Below, one piece after another: positions 34,037 to 45,501 of a DNA stretch of 64,000 nt; position 1 is the first letter of the stretch, and each line of letters starts with the position of its first letter. This DNA is from Garcia nutans (taxonomy: Eukaryota > Streptophyta > Magnoliopsida > Malpighiales > Euphorbiaceae). Under the pieces are notes generated by a model. That model was not told where the DNA came from, did no database searches, and worked only from the letters and a program-made list of their open reading frames with translations. The DNA lies in assembly GCA_947685225.1 (NCBI GenBank), contig CANTUV010000024.1, forward strand, positions 18,618,001-18,682,000, read 5' to 3'. The translations under genes were made by a program, and so were the position numbers.

Positions 34037-34301
34037 AATACCACAAGCAAGATAGTTAGCAATATCTGCAAACCAAGGTCTGAAATAGCATCCTTGATTT
34101 GAAAATCAAATTCTTGCAATAATAACACCCATCTAATTAAACGAGGTTTAGCATGTTGTTTTGTCAAAAGATATTTTAGACCTGCATGATCTGAATGCAC
34201 AATAATTTTAGACCCAATTAAATATGCTCTAAACTTATCTAAGGCAAAAACAACAGCTAGCATTTCTTTTTCAGTTATTGTGTAATTAACTTGTGCACTA
34301 T
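33988..34301 (-). pseudogene. Athila RNase H of element C, truncated
   Basis: LAVVFALDKFRAYLIG, SDHAGLKYLLTK and PRLIRWVLLLQEFDFQIKD are the middle of RNase H. After FQIKD the sequence jumps out of frame and the AADHLSRL segment present in element B is missing, so a deletion removed the end of the domain and the linker to integrase. A stop separates it from the RT frame at 34302. Confidence 0.85.
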
Positions 34302-35893
34302 TTAGGTTAAGCTAGCATAATATATCACTCTCAAAAATTTCTCAACCCTTTGCCCAAGGACAACTCCTACTGCATGATTAGAGGCATCACACATAATTTC
34401 AAAAGGTAAAGACCAAACAGGAGCTACAATTACCGGTGCACTAGTCAATTTTTCCTTAAGGGAATTAAAGGCTTGCATGCATTGTGCAGTAAACTCAAAT
34501 GGAACATCTTTCCCAAGCAAATGACACAATGGTTGGCTTATTTTATAAAAATCCTTAATAAACCTCCGGTAAAAACCTGCATGCCCTAGAAAGCTTCTTA
34601 TTCCCTTAACAGAGGTAGGTGGGGGTAACTTAGCAATCAACTCTACCTTAGCTTTATCCACCTCAATCCCTTTACTAGACACAACATGGCCTAATACAAT
34701 GCCCTGAGTAACCATAAAATGACTCTTTTCCCAACTCAAAGTGAGGTTACATTCAATGCATCTCTCAAACACAAGAACAAGTTTACTGAGGCAATTATCA
34801 AAAGAGTCGCCAAAAATAGAAAAATCGTCCATAAATACCTCAATAAAATCATCTATCATGTCCGTGAAAATAGACATCATGCATCTCTGAAAAGTTGTAG
34901 GCGCATTGCACAAGCCAAAGGGCATACGCCGAAATGCATAAGTCCCAAAAGGGCAAGTAAAAGTAGTCTTGGATTGATCCTCTGGTGATATCGGCACCTA
35001 ATAATAACCTAAAAGTCCATCCAAAAAACAATAATGTGAGTGTCCAGAAAGTTTATCTAGCATCTGATCAATAAAAGGAAGAGGGAAATGATCTTCTTTG
35101 TGGCATTGTTCAACTTCCTATAATCGATACACATTCTCCACCCAGTAGTAGTCCTAGTAGGAACCAATTCATTCTTTTCATTTTTTACTACAGTGATTCC
35201 TAATTTCTTAGGCAATACATGTACTGGGCTAACCCACTCATTGTTAGCTATTGGATATATCACTCCGTCATCAAGCTTAAGCACTTCCTTCTTAACCACT
35301 TCACTCATGTTTGGGTTAAGGTGCCTTTGCGTCTCCCTCACAAGTTTAGTTCCCTCTTCTAAGATGATTCTATGCATGCACATTGAAGGGCTAATACCTT
35401 TGATGTCACTCAATCCCCATCCTATTGCTCTTTTCAATCTTTTTAGCTCACTCACCAACCTCATCTCTTCCTTTTCACTAAGTTTGCTAGATATTATTAC
35501 AGGTAAGGTGTTGTGATCTCCTAAAAACACATATTTCAGATTTTTAGGTAACTCTTTCAGCTCTAACTCAAGTGAAGGATTATTCTCTTCCTTTTGGATT
35601 GAGGGAAGTTCAAATGCTGGGTCATCCTTAAGTTCCTCTATTTCAGCACTCTCTAATATCTCAAGGCAACTGGCTATTTCTGAGTCAAAAATATCCAAGC
35701 CACGATCTAAGGTCAGTGCCAGCTCTAATTTATCCGAGGAACCTGTTTGCAAGAAAACATTTGAAACAAATGCGTCAATGCAATCAATTAAAGAGCAATC
35801 CTCATATAATGCAGTTGTAGGAATGGGAGAAGTGTCAAAAATAGAAAATTCAACCGTTTATCCCAAGACAGTCATTGACAATTTACCATTTTA
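34302..35893 (-). pseudogene. Athila reverse transcriptase of element C, broken
   Basis: Starts after two in-frame stops near 35893 and 35851. Linker ELPKNLKYVFLGDHNTLPVI, then SDIKGISPSMCMHRI, WVSPVHVLPKKLG and GWRMCIDYRKLNNATKK. A one-base loss near 35085 shifts the frame in the DHFPLPFIDQML motif, and a TAG near 34999 follows. It then continues with CPFGTYAFRRMPFGLCNAP, the catalytic EVFMDDFSIFG and FLGHAGFYRRFIKDF, and the start of RNase H CDASNHAVGVVLGQR. Ends by a stop at 34302-34304. Confidence 0.92.
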
Positions 35894-36655
35894 AACATCT
35901 ATCAAGGTGTTGGTCGTAACCATAAAAGGCCTACCTAGTAGAATAGTGTGTGCGGATGGTGTAGGGTTACTTCCTTCCATGTCCAGAACTATAAAATCCA
36001 CAGGCACTATCAACCCACCAACCTTAACTAACACATCTTCTATAACTCCTTTCGGGAATCTAAGAGATCTATCAGCTAATTGCAAAACCATTTTGGTAGG
36101 TTTAAGTTCCCCATGTTCTAATTCCATATACACATAATAATGCATCAAATTAACACTGGCTCCTAAATCACACATGCCATCAGTCCCCTTTCCATTACCC
36201 ATAGTAATTTGAATTATGAAACTACCAGGATCCTTTAGTTTCGGAGGTAGTTTATGTTGCAGAACAGCACTAGCTAACTCTGATACTATCACCTTTTCAT
36301 TTGGCTCATACCTCTTTTTCTTGGTGTTCAATTCCTTGAAGAATTTGGCATAAGCTGACATGTTCTTTATTGCTTCAAGTAAAGGTAAGTTAATACTTAC
36401 CTTAGATAGCATGTTGAAGATGTTTGAAAATTGCTTATCTTGTTTATCATTCTTCAACCTGCTGGGGAATGGTATAGGTGGCCGGTAAGGATTACTTGCC
36501 CTGTGTAAATCTGCTGAAGGGGATTTCTCCATTGATTTTTCTCCAGCACCTTTGTTCTCTGGTTCTCCTTCCCTTTTGTTCTCTTGATCACCTGCATTCA
36601 CAGAATTATTTTCAACATTATTATTTATTACCTTGCCACTTCTAAGAATAGTCAC
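35891..36655 (-). pseudogene. Athila protease region of element C
   Basis: Opens with TILRSGKVINN (the gag-pol junction motif LRSG), then an Asn/Glu/Lys-rich linker, PPIPFPSRLKNDK, LPPKLKDPGSF and the active site MCDLGASVNLM, followed by LILGRPF-like ILLGRPFMVTTNTLIDV. DLGAS is the Athila form of the catalytic triad. Ends at TAA 35891-35893, an in-frame nonsense change rather than the true end. Confidence 0.9.
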
Positions 36656-38034
36656 TGATTGTGCCTGCTCAGGTTGACTCCAAAATTTTCCTTTTTGTTG
36701 AATCTACATCTGTTGTGCAAGTTGTCCCACTTGGTCTCCACTTTCTTAAAAGATGCTTCTAATGAATCCAGCCTTTTATTATTCATCTCTTTATTCTTTG
36801 TATTGACTTGGATAAAAGTATGTAAACTATCCTCCAAACTCTCTTTCTTAGGCTGCCCTTGATTTGAAGATTGCCCCGACGGTTGATTTTGTCTCTGGAG
36901 CAAATGGAAAGGTTGTTGAGAATTATTTGTTGCCCAGGAAAAGTTTGGATGATTCCGCCAACCAGGATTGTAACTGTTTGAGTAAAGATCATTTCGGGCC
37001 CTTGGTTGATATCCCCCCATAGCGTTAACTTGCTCAGCCTCATTTCCATAAGACTCATATGCTGAGGGGCATATATTTGCTCCATGCCCAAAAGTTCCAC
37101 AAATTCCACACACTTCTTGAGTGGACGAAGAAGTATTGTTCTTCATGTTCAGCATCTGCACTTGCCTTGTCAATTCAGCTATCTGATTGACCATCTCACT
37201 ATTGGCTTCCAATTGTTTCACCCCTTTACTTCTTCCTCTTACACTTTTCTGTTGAGAATTAGCTCCCAACATTTCAAAGATTCCATAAGTTTCATCTGCT
37301 ATCTTTTCTCCCATAGCTTTCCTAGCTGCATTATCAACAGTATTCTGAAATTGCTGGGTTAGACCATCGTAGAAAAACTGATTTAGAAGTTGAAGTGGGT
37401 AGTGATGGTGTGGACACTGGATCAACAACATCTTAAACCTGTCCCAAGTTTCATGAAATGGCTCTCCTTCAAATTGAGAAAATGTAGCTATTTTTCCTCT
37501 CAATTCAGCTATCTTCTGATGTGAGTAAAATTTGCCCATAAACTTGTTATAGACTTGCTCCCAAGTTGTCAAAGAATTTTCAGGCAACATCATAAGCCAG
37601 CTCTTTGCCCTATCCTTTAATGTGTACAGAAAACACCTCATCCTCAACTGGTCTTCTGTTAGTCCTCCCAATGGAAATGTGTTGAGGGTGGAGTAGAAAT
37701 CCCAAATAAAATTCAAAGGATCTTCATTTGGAACTCCTTAGAAAGATGGCAGCATGTTTTAATGGATATTCTTCAACTCATAATTTCTTGATGCATCTGT
37801 CAATCTTATACACAAGGTGGAAGTTCCAATGACAGGTCTGGCAAAATCCCTCATAGTTCTTTGCCTTTCGTCTCCCATATTGGTAGATTGTTCAGTATCC
37901 GACTCAAAATTAGAAGTGTCCTACTCTGTATCAAATCCGGAATATAGTTCAAACTCTTCTCTGCTCCTTTTCACTCTCTGAATTTCTGGAATAACTGGGT
38001 AAAGCTCTCCTCTGAGTGATCTCCTGCCTTGCAT
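36652..38034 (-). pseudogene. Athila gag of element C, broken
   Basis: Likely ATG at 38034 (minus), MQGRRSLRGELYPVIPEIQ. Three in-frame stops lie between 37920 and 37738 (TAG, TAA, TAA). The capsid part then stays open for about 350 codons: LRMRCFLYTLKDRAKSWL, FHETWDRFKMLLIQCPHHH, the zinc knuckle CGICGTFGHGANIC, and DLYSNSYNPGWRNHPNFSW, matching element B. A frameshift near 36715 separates it from the protease frame. Confidence 0.92.
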
Positions 38035-38150
38035 AAACAAAATTTCTGGAAAAAAGAATTATTAAAAGCAAAAGACAAATATAATCAAATGTAAACAATG
38101 AAAAATAATTTAAAATATTTATGCCTAATAAACAATTACGCCAATTAACT

Positions 38151-38168
38151 TCCCCGGCAGCAGCGCCA
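38151..38168 (-). other. Primer binding site of C (tRNA-Asp type)
   Basis: On the minus strand TGGCGCTGCTGCCGGGGA, a near match to the tRNA-Asp 3' complement, about six bases after the LTR. Confidence 0.87.
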
Positions 38169-38174
38169 AAAATG

Positions 38175-39856
38175 TGTTGCGCTCTAATTAACACTAGTAG
38201 AACTACACTCGCAAGTATACGAGGCTGTTGTAGTATTTTGGTGAACACCTCAAGGTCGTCTCACAAGGAAGCTAGATAAGCTAATTGTTTATCAAATTGC
38301 AAATAACAAATTATCAATAAATTTAAATTGCTAAACAACTGATGAAGACAGATTGAATTGAATTTAAATCAATGAAAGTAAACTGAATAGATATATTGAT
38401 TCACTTAATAGAAAGATCTAGGGTTTGCACTTCTCTACTAACTTATATGTATGAACGGCTATTCCTCTCAACCAATTTAATTTCAAAGATCAGATTTCAA
38501 GCAACTTCATTAATTGAAATAAGGAAATAAGCTCTCGCATTCAAACCTCTTTCAAATAATCTTGTTACAATTGAAGTGATCCTTTTCTTAGGTTTATATT
38601 TCTAATTCACCTAAGTCCCTAATTGAATTATTCCAGCATTAGACTTCATTTCTCAATCCTTCATCTAATACCTCAAACACATAATTGGTGGCCAATCAAT
38701 TATATATTAACATTAATCCATTAAATTAAGGATAAAAGAAATAATTCAGTTAAGAGCAATAACCATTTCATACAATCATAGTAGATCCATACAAACCCTA
38801 GACTAGATCAGAATTAGTTCATATTGATGCTATCAAACAAATTCATCTCATTAAAATTCAAAGAAATTAATTTAGACATTAGAGAATTCATGAATACAAT
38901 TCCAATGAAACTTAAGAGATAGAGTTTGGGAACAAAACCAAATTACAAACTTCCTTTGGCTTCTGAAGAGTCTCTTGCTCAGATCTTTGCTCAAAGAATA
39001 ATGCAATGGCTAAAACTAATTTAATCTAGAGTGTTTGCATGAAAGTGTAATCAAAATTCAAAAGAAAATGAAGAATAGCTCAAAAGTTTATGTTTGACAG
39101 CTAGAAAAATGTGTAACCTTTTCAAAAACCATAATCTTCTTATTTATACTAAACCCTCGCTCAAAATCTGCGTCTCCTTTCTTTCCTTAGCCCCATGGAG
39201 TGACATGGCCAAGCTTGTGGCCGTGTCATGTGACACGGCCAAGCCACTGGCTGTGTCACCTGGTTGTGTCACCTTCTGTGTAATCTTTCTTCTTTGCTTA
39301 TGTAGAAATGAGTGTGACATGGCCAAGCTCCTGGCCGTGTCATGTGACACGGCCAGTGGCTTGGCCGTCTCACCTGGGTGTGTGACCTACTGATTCTCTT
39401 CTTCTTTGCTCTTCTTCCTTCAATAAATATTTGACACGGCCAAGCTTGTGGCCGTGTCATGGCTTGGCCGTGTCACCTGACAATGTCAACTTATGCCAAA
39501 TTTTCCTTCCTTTCTTGGTTCCCTGGGTTTTACCCTTAAGGTGAGACACGGCCAGTGGCTTGGCCGTGTCTTGCTGCTTCATATTATTCCTTCTTCCAAG
39601 GAAATATTTTGCATATTAACCTAAAACAAACACTTGAAACAAACTTTAAACAAGAATCAAATGAAACATTAACCAAAAACACATAAACACCACACTAAAA
39701 ACTAGTACAAAAATGACATAAACACTGGCATAAGTTAAAACTACCAGAATTGATGAAATCACTAAATAAACAGATTAAAACTACCAAAATACCTGAAGAA
39801 AACAATAGTCATCATAACAAATAAGATACAATTCTATGACAAAAACTAATAAAACA
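38175..39856 (-). repeat. Element C 5' LTR
   Basis: Minus strand, TGTTTTATTAG ... GAGCGCAACA, beside the PBS and followed on the right by target duplication TTATG. Palindrome cluster at about 39202-39570, with arms GACACGGCC/GGCCGTGTC around AAGCTTGT at 39433-39458. TATA box TATAAATA at 39141-39148. Confidence 0.95.
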
Positions 39857-39861
39857 TTATG

Positions 39862-40342
39862 AAATATGATATTCTTGTGTATTGTTTCTAATTCTTAAAA
39901 GTATGACATTGGCGTTACATTGAATCATATTGTTATTGTGGTTTGTACCACTAAGCCATAGCTTAGCGCGATTGTGGTTCATCGCACAAGTGACAGGGTA
40001 GATCCGGTTGAACCAGAGAGTTCAGCTAGACCAAGACGAGTCTAGGCTTGTGAAGTGTTGATTGTGGACTTCAAAATCAGAGACGAACTGCCAAACATGT
40101 ATAAATTTTATATTTTGTAAATATTGATTTTGATGCATATATATATGTATATACCGCTACATTTTTCGCTGCTTAATAAATAAATGTTTTATAATATATC
40201 TTAAATGTTTTAAGTTTTCTTATATTGATAATAGAAAGATTGGTTTGATTTAAAATAGACCGTGACATTCATGTATCTGGTATACATATATTATAGATGT
40301 GGGTGTATGTAGTGTGTGTATATTGGGTATAGGGGTGTTACA
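39862..40342 (+). repeat. Element E 3' LTR, second part
   Basis: Continues the Tekay LTR from 3691 to its end GGGGTGTTACA. Contains the paired hairpins at 39951-39987. What follows at 40343 is gag sequence on the other strand, so E is inserted in element F. Its target duplication cannot be checked because the 5' LTR lies outside the window. Confidence 0.92.
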
Positions 40343-40655
40343 ATAGCAGTGATATATTGCTTCACATGGAGGTGAGGATTTCCAGTTCCAACAAACTTTG
40401 CAAAGGATGGCATCTTGAACTTGTACGGAACCTCCTCATCCAACTCAAACAACTTGTTAACTTTAGACATCTCCTTAGTTTTTAGCTTTTTTTCAATCTT
40501 CTTTTCCAGGTGAGCAATCAACTTCTGCACATCTGTAGTTTAGTTTTCTCCACAACTGATCTTTCAACAACCTTTGGCTCATTCTTCTTGTCTTGAGGGT
40601 CTTGAAAGTATTGAGCCCAGTCGTGAATAACCTTAAACTTCTGCAATCTCTTTTT
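40343..40655 (-). pseudogene. Tat-type gag of element F, middle part
   Basis: Minus strand. VNKLFELDEEVPYKFKMPSF then AKFVGTGNPHLHVKQYI is the start of a Ty3/Gypsy capsid of the kind seen in Tat/Ogre-like elements (FKMP-F-KF-GT-NP). Upstream, HDWAQYFQDPQDKKNEPKVV is open in another frame, so a shift lies near 40530. The rest of gag is beyond element E, outside the window. Confidence 0.7.
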
Positions 40656-42419
40656 TTATTAATATTACTTACCTTAATTAACTAGGAAAAAAATAACCTT
40701 AAACCATTATATATAAGGACCAAAGGCATAGAAAAAAGGGGTGGCCGAGAGAGAGGAAATCCAAAGGGAGTTTGGAAAGTTTGAAACCAAATCAAGGAAG
40801 GAAAAGAAGAAATTCAATTTAAATCTTTTCTGGACAGCAGCATCACCAAAAAAGGGATTCCAAAGGCAAAAAAGGCTTGTCTTTGGAACTAGTTCATCCA
40901 AGAAGAAGAAATTTTGGAGCAACTTACAAAAGAAGGTATGAAATTCTAAATTCTAATTTTTTTTTTACACAGTAGCTAAAACTAGGATTTTTTGTGTTTT
41001 TCAAAAGTTAAAATCTTAGAACTTTAATTTAGTTTTTCCAAAGTTAAAACACTAAAACGTGACCTTATTTTCTAAAAAGACTTAAAATTGTTATTTTTTC
41101 TTCTTAAAGACCTTAAAACACTAATTGAACATATTTTTCAACAAAACCAAAATCAAATTCTGTCTCTTTTAAGATTTTAAAGTAGGTTCTATTTCATTCA
41201 AAAAGCCTTAAAAAACATCTTTTCTACTTATAAAAACTTCAATCCTTTTGCTTAAATTCATAAAATTTCATAAAATATCAAATTGATTTTTAAAACCCTA
41301 AAAATTCTTCATTACCTGAGACCCAAATTTCAAAACCCTAAAATCCAAAATTTAACTTTTAAATCTAAAATAATGAACCCTAATCCTTTTAAAACCTTAA
41401 ACCCTAATTTTTATGAACTTTAATCCTTTAAAACATAAAAAACCACAAAAACACAAATGTGCTAAAATTACACAATAGCTTAAAATCATCATTTAAAACT
41501 ACAAATCAAAAGTATTTCAAAGTGTCTTAAACCCTAGTTTCATGATTTCATCATTCAAATCTCAATTTGGTTAATCAAAGTGTCTTACCAACCTTTTAAA
41601 ACATAAAACCCTCATCTATTTTAATTCCATAAAAATTCACAGTAGCTATAATTGAACTTTTATTTGCTTTATTCAATTCCATATTTATTTATACCTTGAT
41701 TTATCTCTTATGCTTTAATCTATTTAATTTCAATACTTGATTTATTTAATTTATGATGGATGGATGTTTATTTTATTGATATTTAAATACTTTTAATGAA
41801 TGATTTATTTATTATGGATGATTATTTACTTTTATCAATCAATTTAGATTTCCAAAAGTTGTAAGAGGTATGTTTCCACTTGGTGGGTACCTCATTAGTT
41901 AAACATCATGTAATTTAATTTTCTTTTCTATTTTAGAACCTTTGTAAAGGGCATGTTTCTACCTTTTGGAGGGTGTCCTATCTAGGCATGTGATGTAAGG
42001 ACATGTTTCCATCCTTGGATGGGTGTCCATTTATTTGTTTTGTTTTGTTTGGACATTGCTTTGATTTTAATATAATGATGCTTTCTTTTTATTGTGTGTA
42101 GTATGGATAATATTGTTATATTTAAGAATTTTATAATATTGAGACCTGTAAAGGAGGCCGGTTCCAATAAACCAGGCGTTGTGGGGGTGCTGGGCCATTT
42201 CTCACCTTCCCTACACGTACCCAACTTTTTGAACCTATTAAGGGGTTGGGGATTCCTTAGGAATTGAGTCATCCACCCCTTTCTTTTTCCCGGCCCGTCC
42301 GGGTGGCGACTCCATTTTCTCCGGACTTAGGTCCGTGTTCTCTAAGGGCCCGAGCCTAAACAGTGCTGAAGTCGCAAGAACCAGTCAACCGGGAGTGGGG
42401 GCAAAAATTCCCGCTCACA
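40656..42419 (+). repeat. X: isolated Tat-type LTR in gag of F, probably 5'-truncated
   Basis: The right end CCCGCTCACA (42419) and about 550 bp before it match, in opposite orientation, the LTRs at 43711 and 58260 (GGTGGCGACTCC, GGTTCTTGCGAC, GACCTGTAAAGGAGG). A TATA-like TTATATATAAGG lies at 40706-40717 and telo-box-like AAACCCTAA motifs at 41293-41410. The left edge is uncertain: no 5-bp direct repeat of the flanks is visible, so the LTR may have lost its first part. Three imperfect hairpins lie at 41867-41891, 41949-41978 and 41999-42028. Confidence 0.7.
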
Positions 42420-42550
42420 GATGCCTTTGCATTGTTCCCCAAAATTGCTGCCAATTGGTTCTTCATGGTCTCAGCTAGGGCCTCCTTTAGTTCTTCCATT
42501 TTGGCATTTAGGGCAATGTCCACAATTCTTTGAAATTGTTCGGGCTCCAT
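42420..42550 (-). pseudogene. N-terminus of Tat-type gag of element F
   Basis: ATG at 42550 (minus): MEPEQFQRIVDIALNAKMEE then LKEALAETMKNQLAAILGNN, an amphipathic helical start. It is cut by LTR X at 42419. Further gag lies at 40343-40655. Family assignment comes from the flanking PBS and LTR. Confidence 0.65.
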
Positions 42551-43691
42551 TGCTTTTGGTGAGAAAGTATTTGAGTCACTGCTGGATTCAATGTCACTGG
42601 CATAGGTGGGGTTATCGTACGCTCTTCAGCTACTGTACTCTAGGTCTGTGAGCCAAAAAGGATTAATGATATGTCATGTAATGTGTGTATACATGTATGC
42701 ATGTATGCATAAACAATAAAACAAATAAGGATAAATAGGATGTTCCTTCCAACCATATAACTTCCACACATGAATGGCGAGTCTCTTTTCCTAGGTTTAT
42801 GGTTAACAAAATATCAACATGGGATATTTTATTTTCTAAAAGTTCTCTCGGACGGTTTAACCAATAGTTGTATTTTCTAATGTAGAAAGTCGGTCCATGG
42901 TAATTTCCATTAATTAGGTTTTAATCCATTAAATCTCAATTAAAATAACTTTTATGCTATATTGGATTAAAACTAAATTAAGAGGTTTATCATCAATAGA
43001 TTTCTTGTTTTGAAAGAGCAACCATTGATTCATGCCAAAAATAAGCCCATGATTAATGATTCTTGGTATAAGCTAGGCTCACAATTGATTTTTGATATTC
43101 CGTAATTGACCTAAATATTTATAAGCTCTTTATAATGTAAGATAATTTTATTGCAAAGCCTTTGGGCTTTTCAAGTTTGAACCTTAAGGTGGAAAAATAG
43201 TTTTTTTTTTTACCCATCTTGAAAGGTTTCAATGTCAAAAGACCTTCTTGAAAATTTTGAAAGTAGTTTTTGGTCTTTTGGATTTTAAAGAATTACTTTT
43301 GAGCTTACAATATAGGTAGGTAATATTAGAAAAAGAATAGACCAAATAAGCCATGGTTTAAACCAATATAAATTAATCATAGTCAAACAATAAGCATTTA
43401 GGGTAAAATCTAAGGAAAGTAACCAGGTCAATTACATGAGCTTAAGTCTTTGGGTTAGAAAGTTTTATGTTCCCATAGCAAGTATATACCAAATGGTACA
43501 AGGAAATGAGTGGTTATGCCACGCTCGATCTCAATAACTTGAGTAAAAGTATGGTATCCCTTACATGATCCAATACGGGTAACACAAGCATCTTAAGTCA
43601 CGCACACAATGCAATCTAAATGATGCAATTGACAATATCATAATAAGAAAGAATAAAATAATATAAATATCAACATAATCAAATTCTCTTA
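42551..43691 (-). other. Leader region of element F
   Basis: About 1.1 kb between PBS and gag with no supported ORF. AT-rich. Long leaders are common in Tat/Ogre-like elements. Confidence 0.6.
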
Positions 43692-43709
43692 TCCCCAGTG
43701 GAGTCACCA
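43692..43709 (-). other. Primer binding site of F
   Basis: On the minus strand TGGTGACTCCACTGGGGA, close to the TGGCGACTCCACTGGGGA type used by Tat/Ogre-like elements (tRNA-Arg). It directly follows the LTR end at 43711. Confidence 0.8.
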
Positions 43710-43710
43710 C

Positions 43711-45501
43711 TATGAGTGGGGATGTTTTCCCCCACTCCCACATGGAATGGTTCTTGCTACTTCGGCACTGTTAGGCTCAGGGCCTTAGAGAACACGGGCC
43801 TAAACCCAAAAAAAATGGAGTTGCCACCCGGACAGGATGGGAAAAAGAAAGGAGTGGATGACTTGATTCCTAAGGAATCCCTAACCCCCTAATGGGTTCA
43901 AAAAGTTGTGTGCGTGTGAGGAAGGTGAGAATGACCCAGCACCCCCACAATGCCTGATTCATTTGAACCGACCTCCTTTTCAGGTCTTAATATTATAAAA
44001 TTCTTAATTATTATGATATAATCCATACTACATGCAATAATTAATATAAAAGCATCATTGTATTAAAATCAAAGCAATGTTCAAACAAAATAAATAAATG
44101 GACATCCATCCGAGGATGGAAACATGTCCTTACATCGTTCAATCTCTAAGGCTAAATAGGACACCCACCAAAAGGTGGAAATGTGTCCTTTACATTAATC
44201 CCAAAATATAAAAATAATTTAAATTACATAAAAATTAATTAATGAGGTACCCAATCATGGAAACATACCTCTTGCAATTTTAATAAACAAATAATAATCA
44301 AGAAAATAATCATCCATGATAAATTAAACAAATCAAACATTGAAATCAAATAAATCAATCACTAAAACATATAATAAACTACATGATCCAACCTAAAATT
44401 AAATGAACAAATGTAAGTTTAGGGTTTACATCTTGAATTAGGGATTCTATGGTTTTAAACATGAAATATGATTTTTTAGGGTTTTGGATGGGAAATTAGG
44501 GTTCTTAGGGTTTTAAACATGAAATATGATTTTTTCAGGGTTTTAGATGGGAAATTAGGGTTTTGAATGATTGGATGATAAATCTATAAATTATTACAAA
44601 AATTGTTGTAAAATTCTATTTGTAAACTATTAACACGGAAAGTTAAATGGGTTAAGTGTTGAAATTAATCATTGTATTTAACTGGATGGGTTAATAAGAA
44701 CGTTGCTTGTGTTGTAGACTCCATAAAGTTAATGTGTTCATCCAAGCTATCTTTTCTTTCTACCTAGAACCAATTGATTTTTGGCTTAAGACTTCATGAT
44801 CCAAAGATCAGCCACTGCCACTGCCACTTTGCTTTGCTTTCTTGTTTTAAGATTGTTTTCTTCCTTGTTTCTTATTCCTCCATTGCTTTTTGATGATTCT
44901 GGTTTTTATAAACTTTGCTACTATTTCTCATTTTTACTGCAAATTTGTTAATCCCAGTCCCCCCGATTTTTGTTTTTAATTATGTATTTATAAGAAAACT
45001 TACCTTAACCCTAAACCTAATCCGACTCTCATAAGTTAATTAGGAAGTCAAATGGCCGGTACAATTGTGTTTAGGACTCGGTTAAAAGGCCATAATCGAC
45101 ATGGAGTGGGCTAGCCAAATCGATATGAGGCAGATTCCATATGAATTTGGCCAACCAAATTGTTATGAAATTGCCTCATATCGATTTGGCTAGCCAAATC
45201 GATATGAGGCACTTGCCCATAACGATTTGGCAAGCTCAAATTGATATGGGCAGTACCCATATTGATTTGGTCCTCCCAAATAAATATGGGCTAGCCTCAT
45301 ATCAATTTGGGAGTACCAACTCGACCAAAACCGTTAATTTCGACTCAAAGCGGTCCAAAATAATTAAATTTTTAGCCAATATTTTTGCAAATTTGATATA
45401 ACCTCCAATTTAATTCTAAAATTAGTTTTAAGAAATCTATATTCATAACAGACCAACATAAGCCCTTTAAATTTAAACTGATCCAAATTTAAGGGTCTAC
45501 A
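43711..45501 (-). repeat. Element F 5' LTR (Tat-type)
   Basis: Minus strand from TGTAGACCC (45501) to CCCCACTCATA (43711), next to the PBS. It has its own TATA box (TATAAATA on minus, about 44985-44993), telo-box-like TTAGGG motifs at 44415-44570, and three imperfect hairpins at 44100-44129, 44159-44188 and 44246-44269. The end at 45501 is inferred from the LTR-end wording AAGGGTCTACA, which recurs at 46279 and 60365. Confidence 0.7.
45105..45320. repeat. Array of palindromes in F LTR
   Basis: About five units of 30-40 bp. The best is exact: a 17-base arm starting CCTCATATCGATTTGGC (45174-45190), two bases TA, then its reverse complement (45193-45209). Neighbours pair CCCATAACGATTTGG with CAAATTGATATGGG, and CCCATATTGATTTGG with CCAAATAAATATGGG. 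It lies upstream of the LTR TATA box. Confidence 0.85.

Larger units (their letters stand above)
3692..39856 (-). mobile_element. Element C: Athila-type LTR retrotransposon, nested insertions inside
   Basis: Two similar LTRs (3692-5348 and 38175-39856) face minus. They are flanked by an exact 5-bp target duplication TTATG at 3687-3691 and 39857-39861, which lies in the LTR of element E. Between them on the minus strand come PBS, gag, protease, RT, RNase H, integrase, pol-env spacer, env-like ORF, 3' UTR and polypurine tract. Removing element B and solo LTR D leaves about 12.2 kb, a normal Athila length. Most ORFs are broken, so it is not autonomous. Confidence 0.95.

Noticed and set aside
40741..40941. 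Lys-rich ORF in LTR X
   Set aside because: Lies in the transcribed leader of the LTR just after the TATA box, short and low-complexity; no support.
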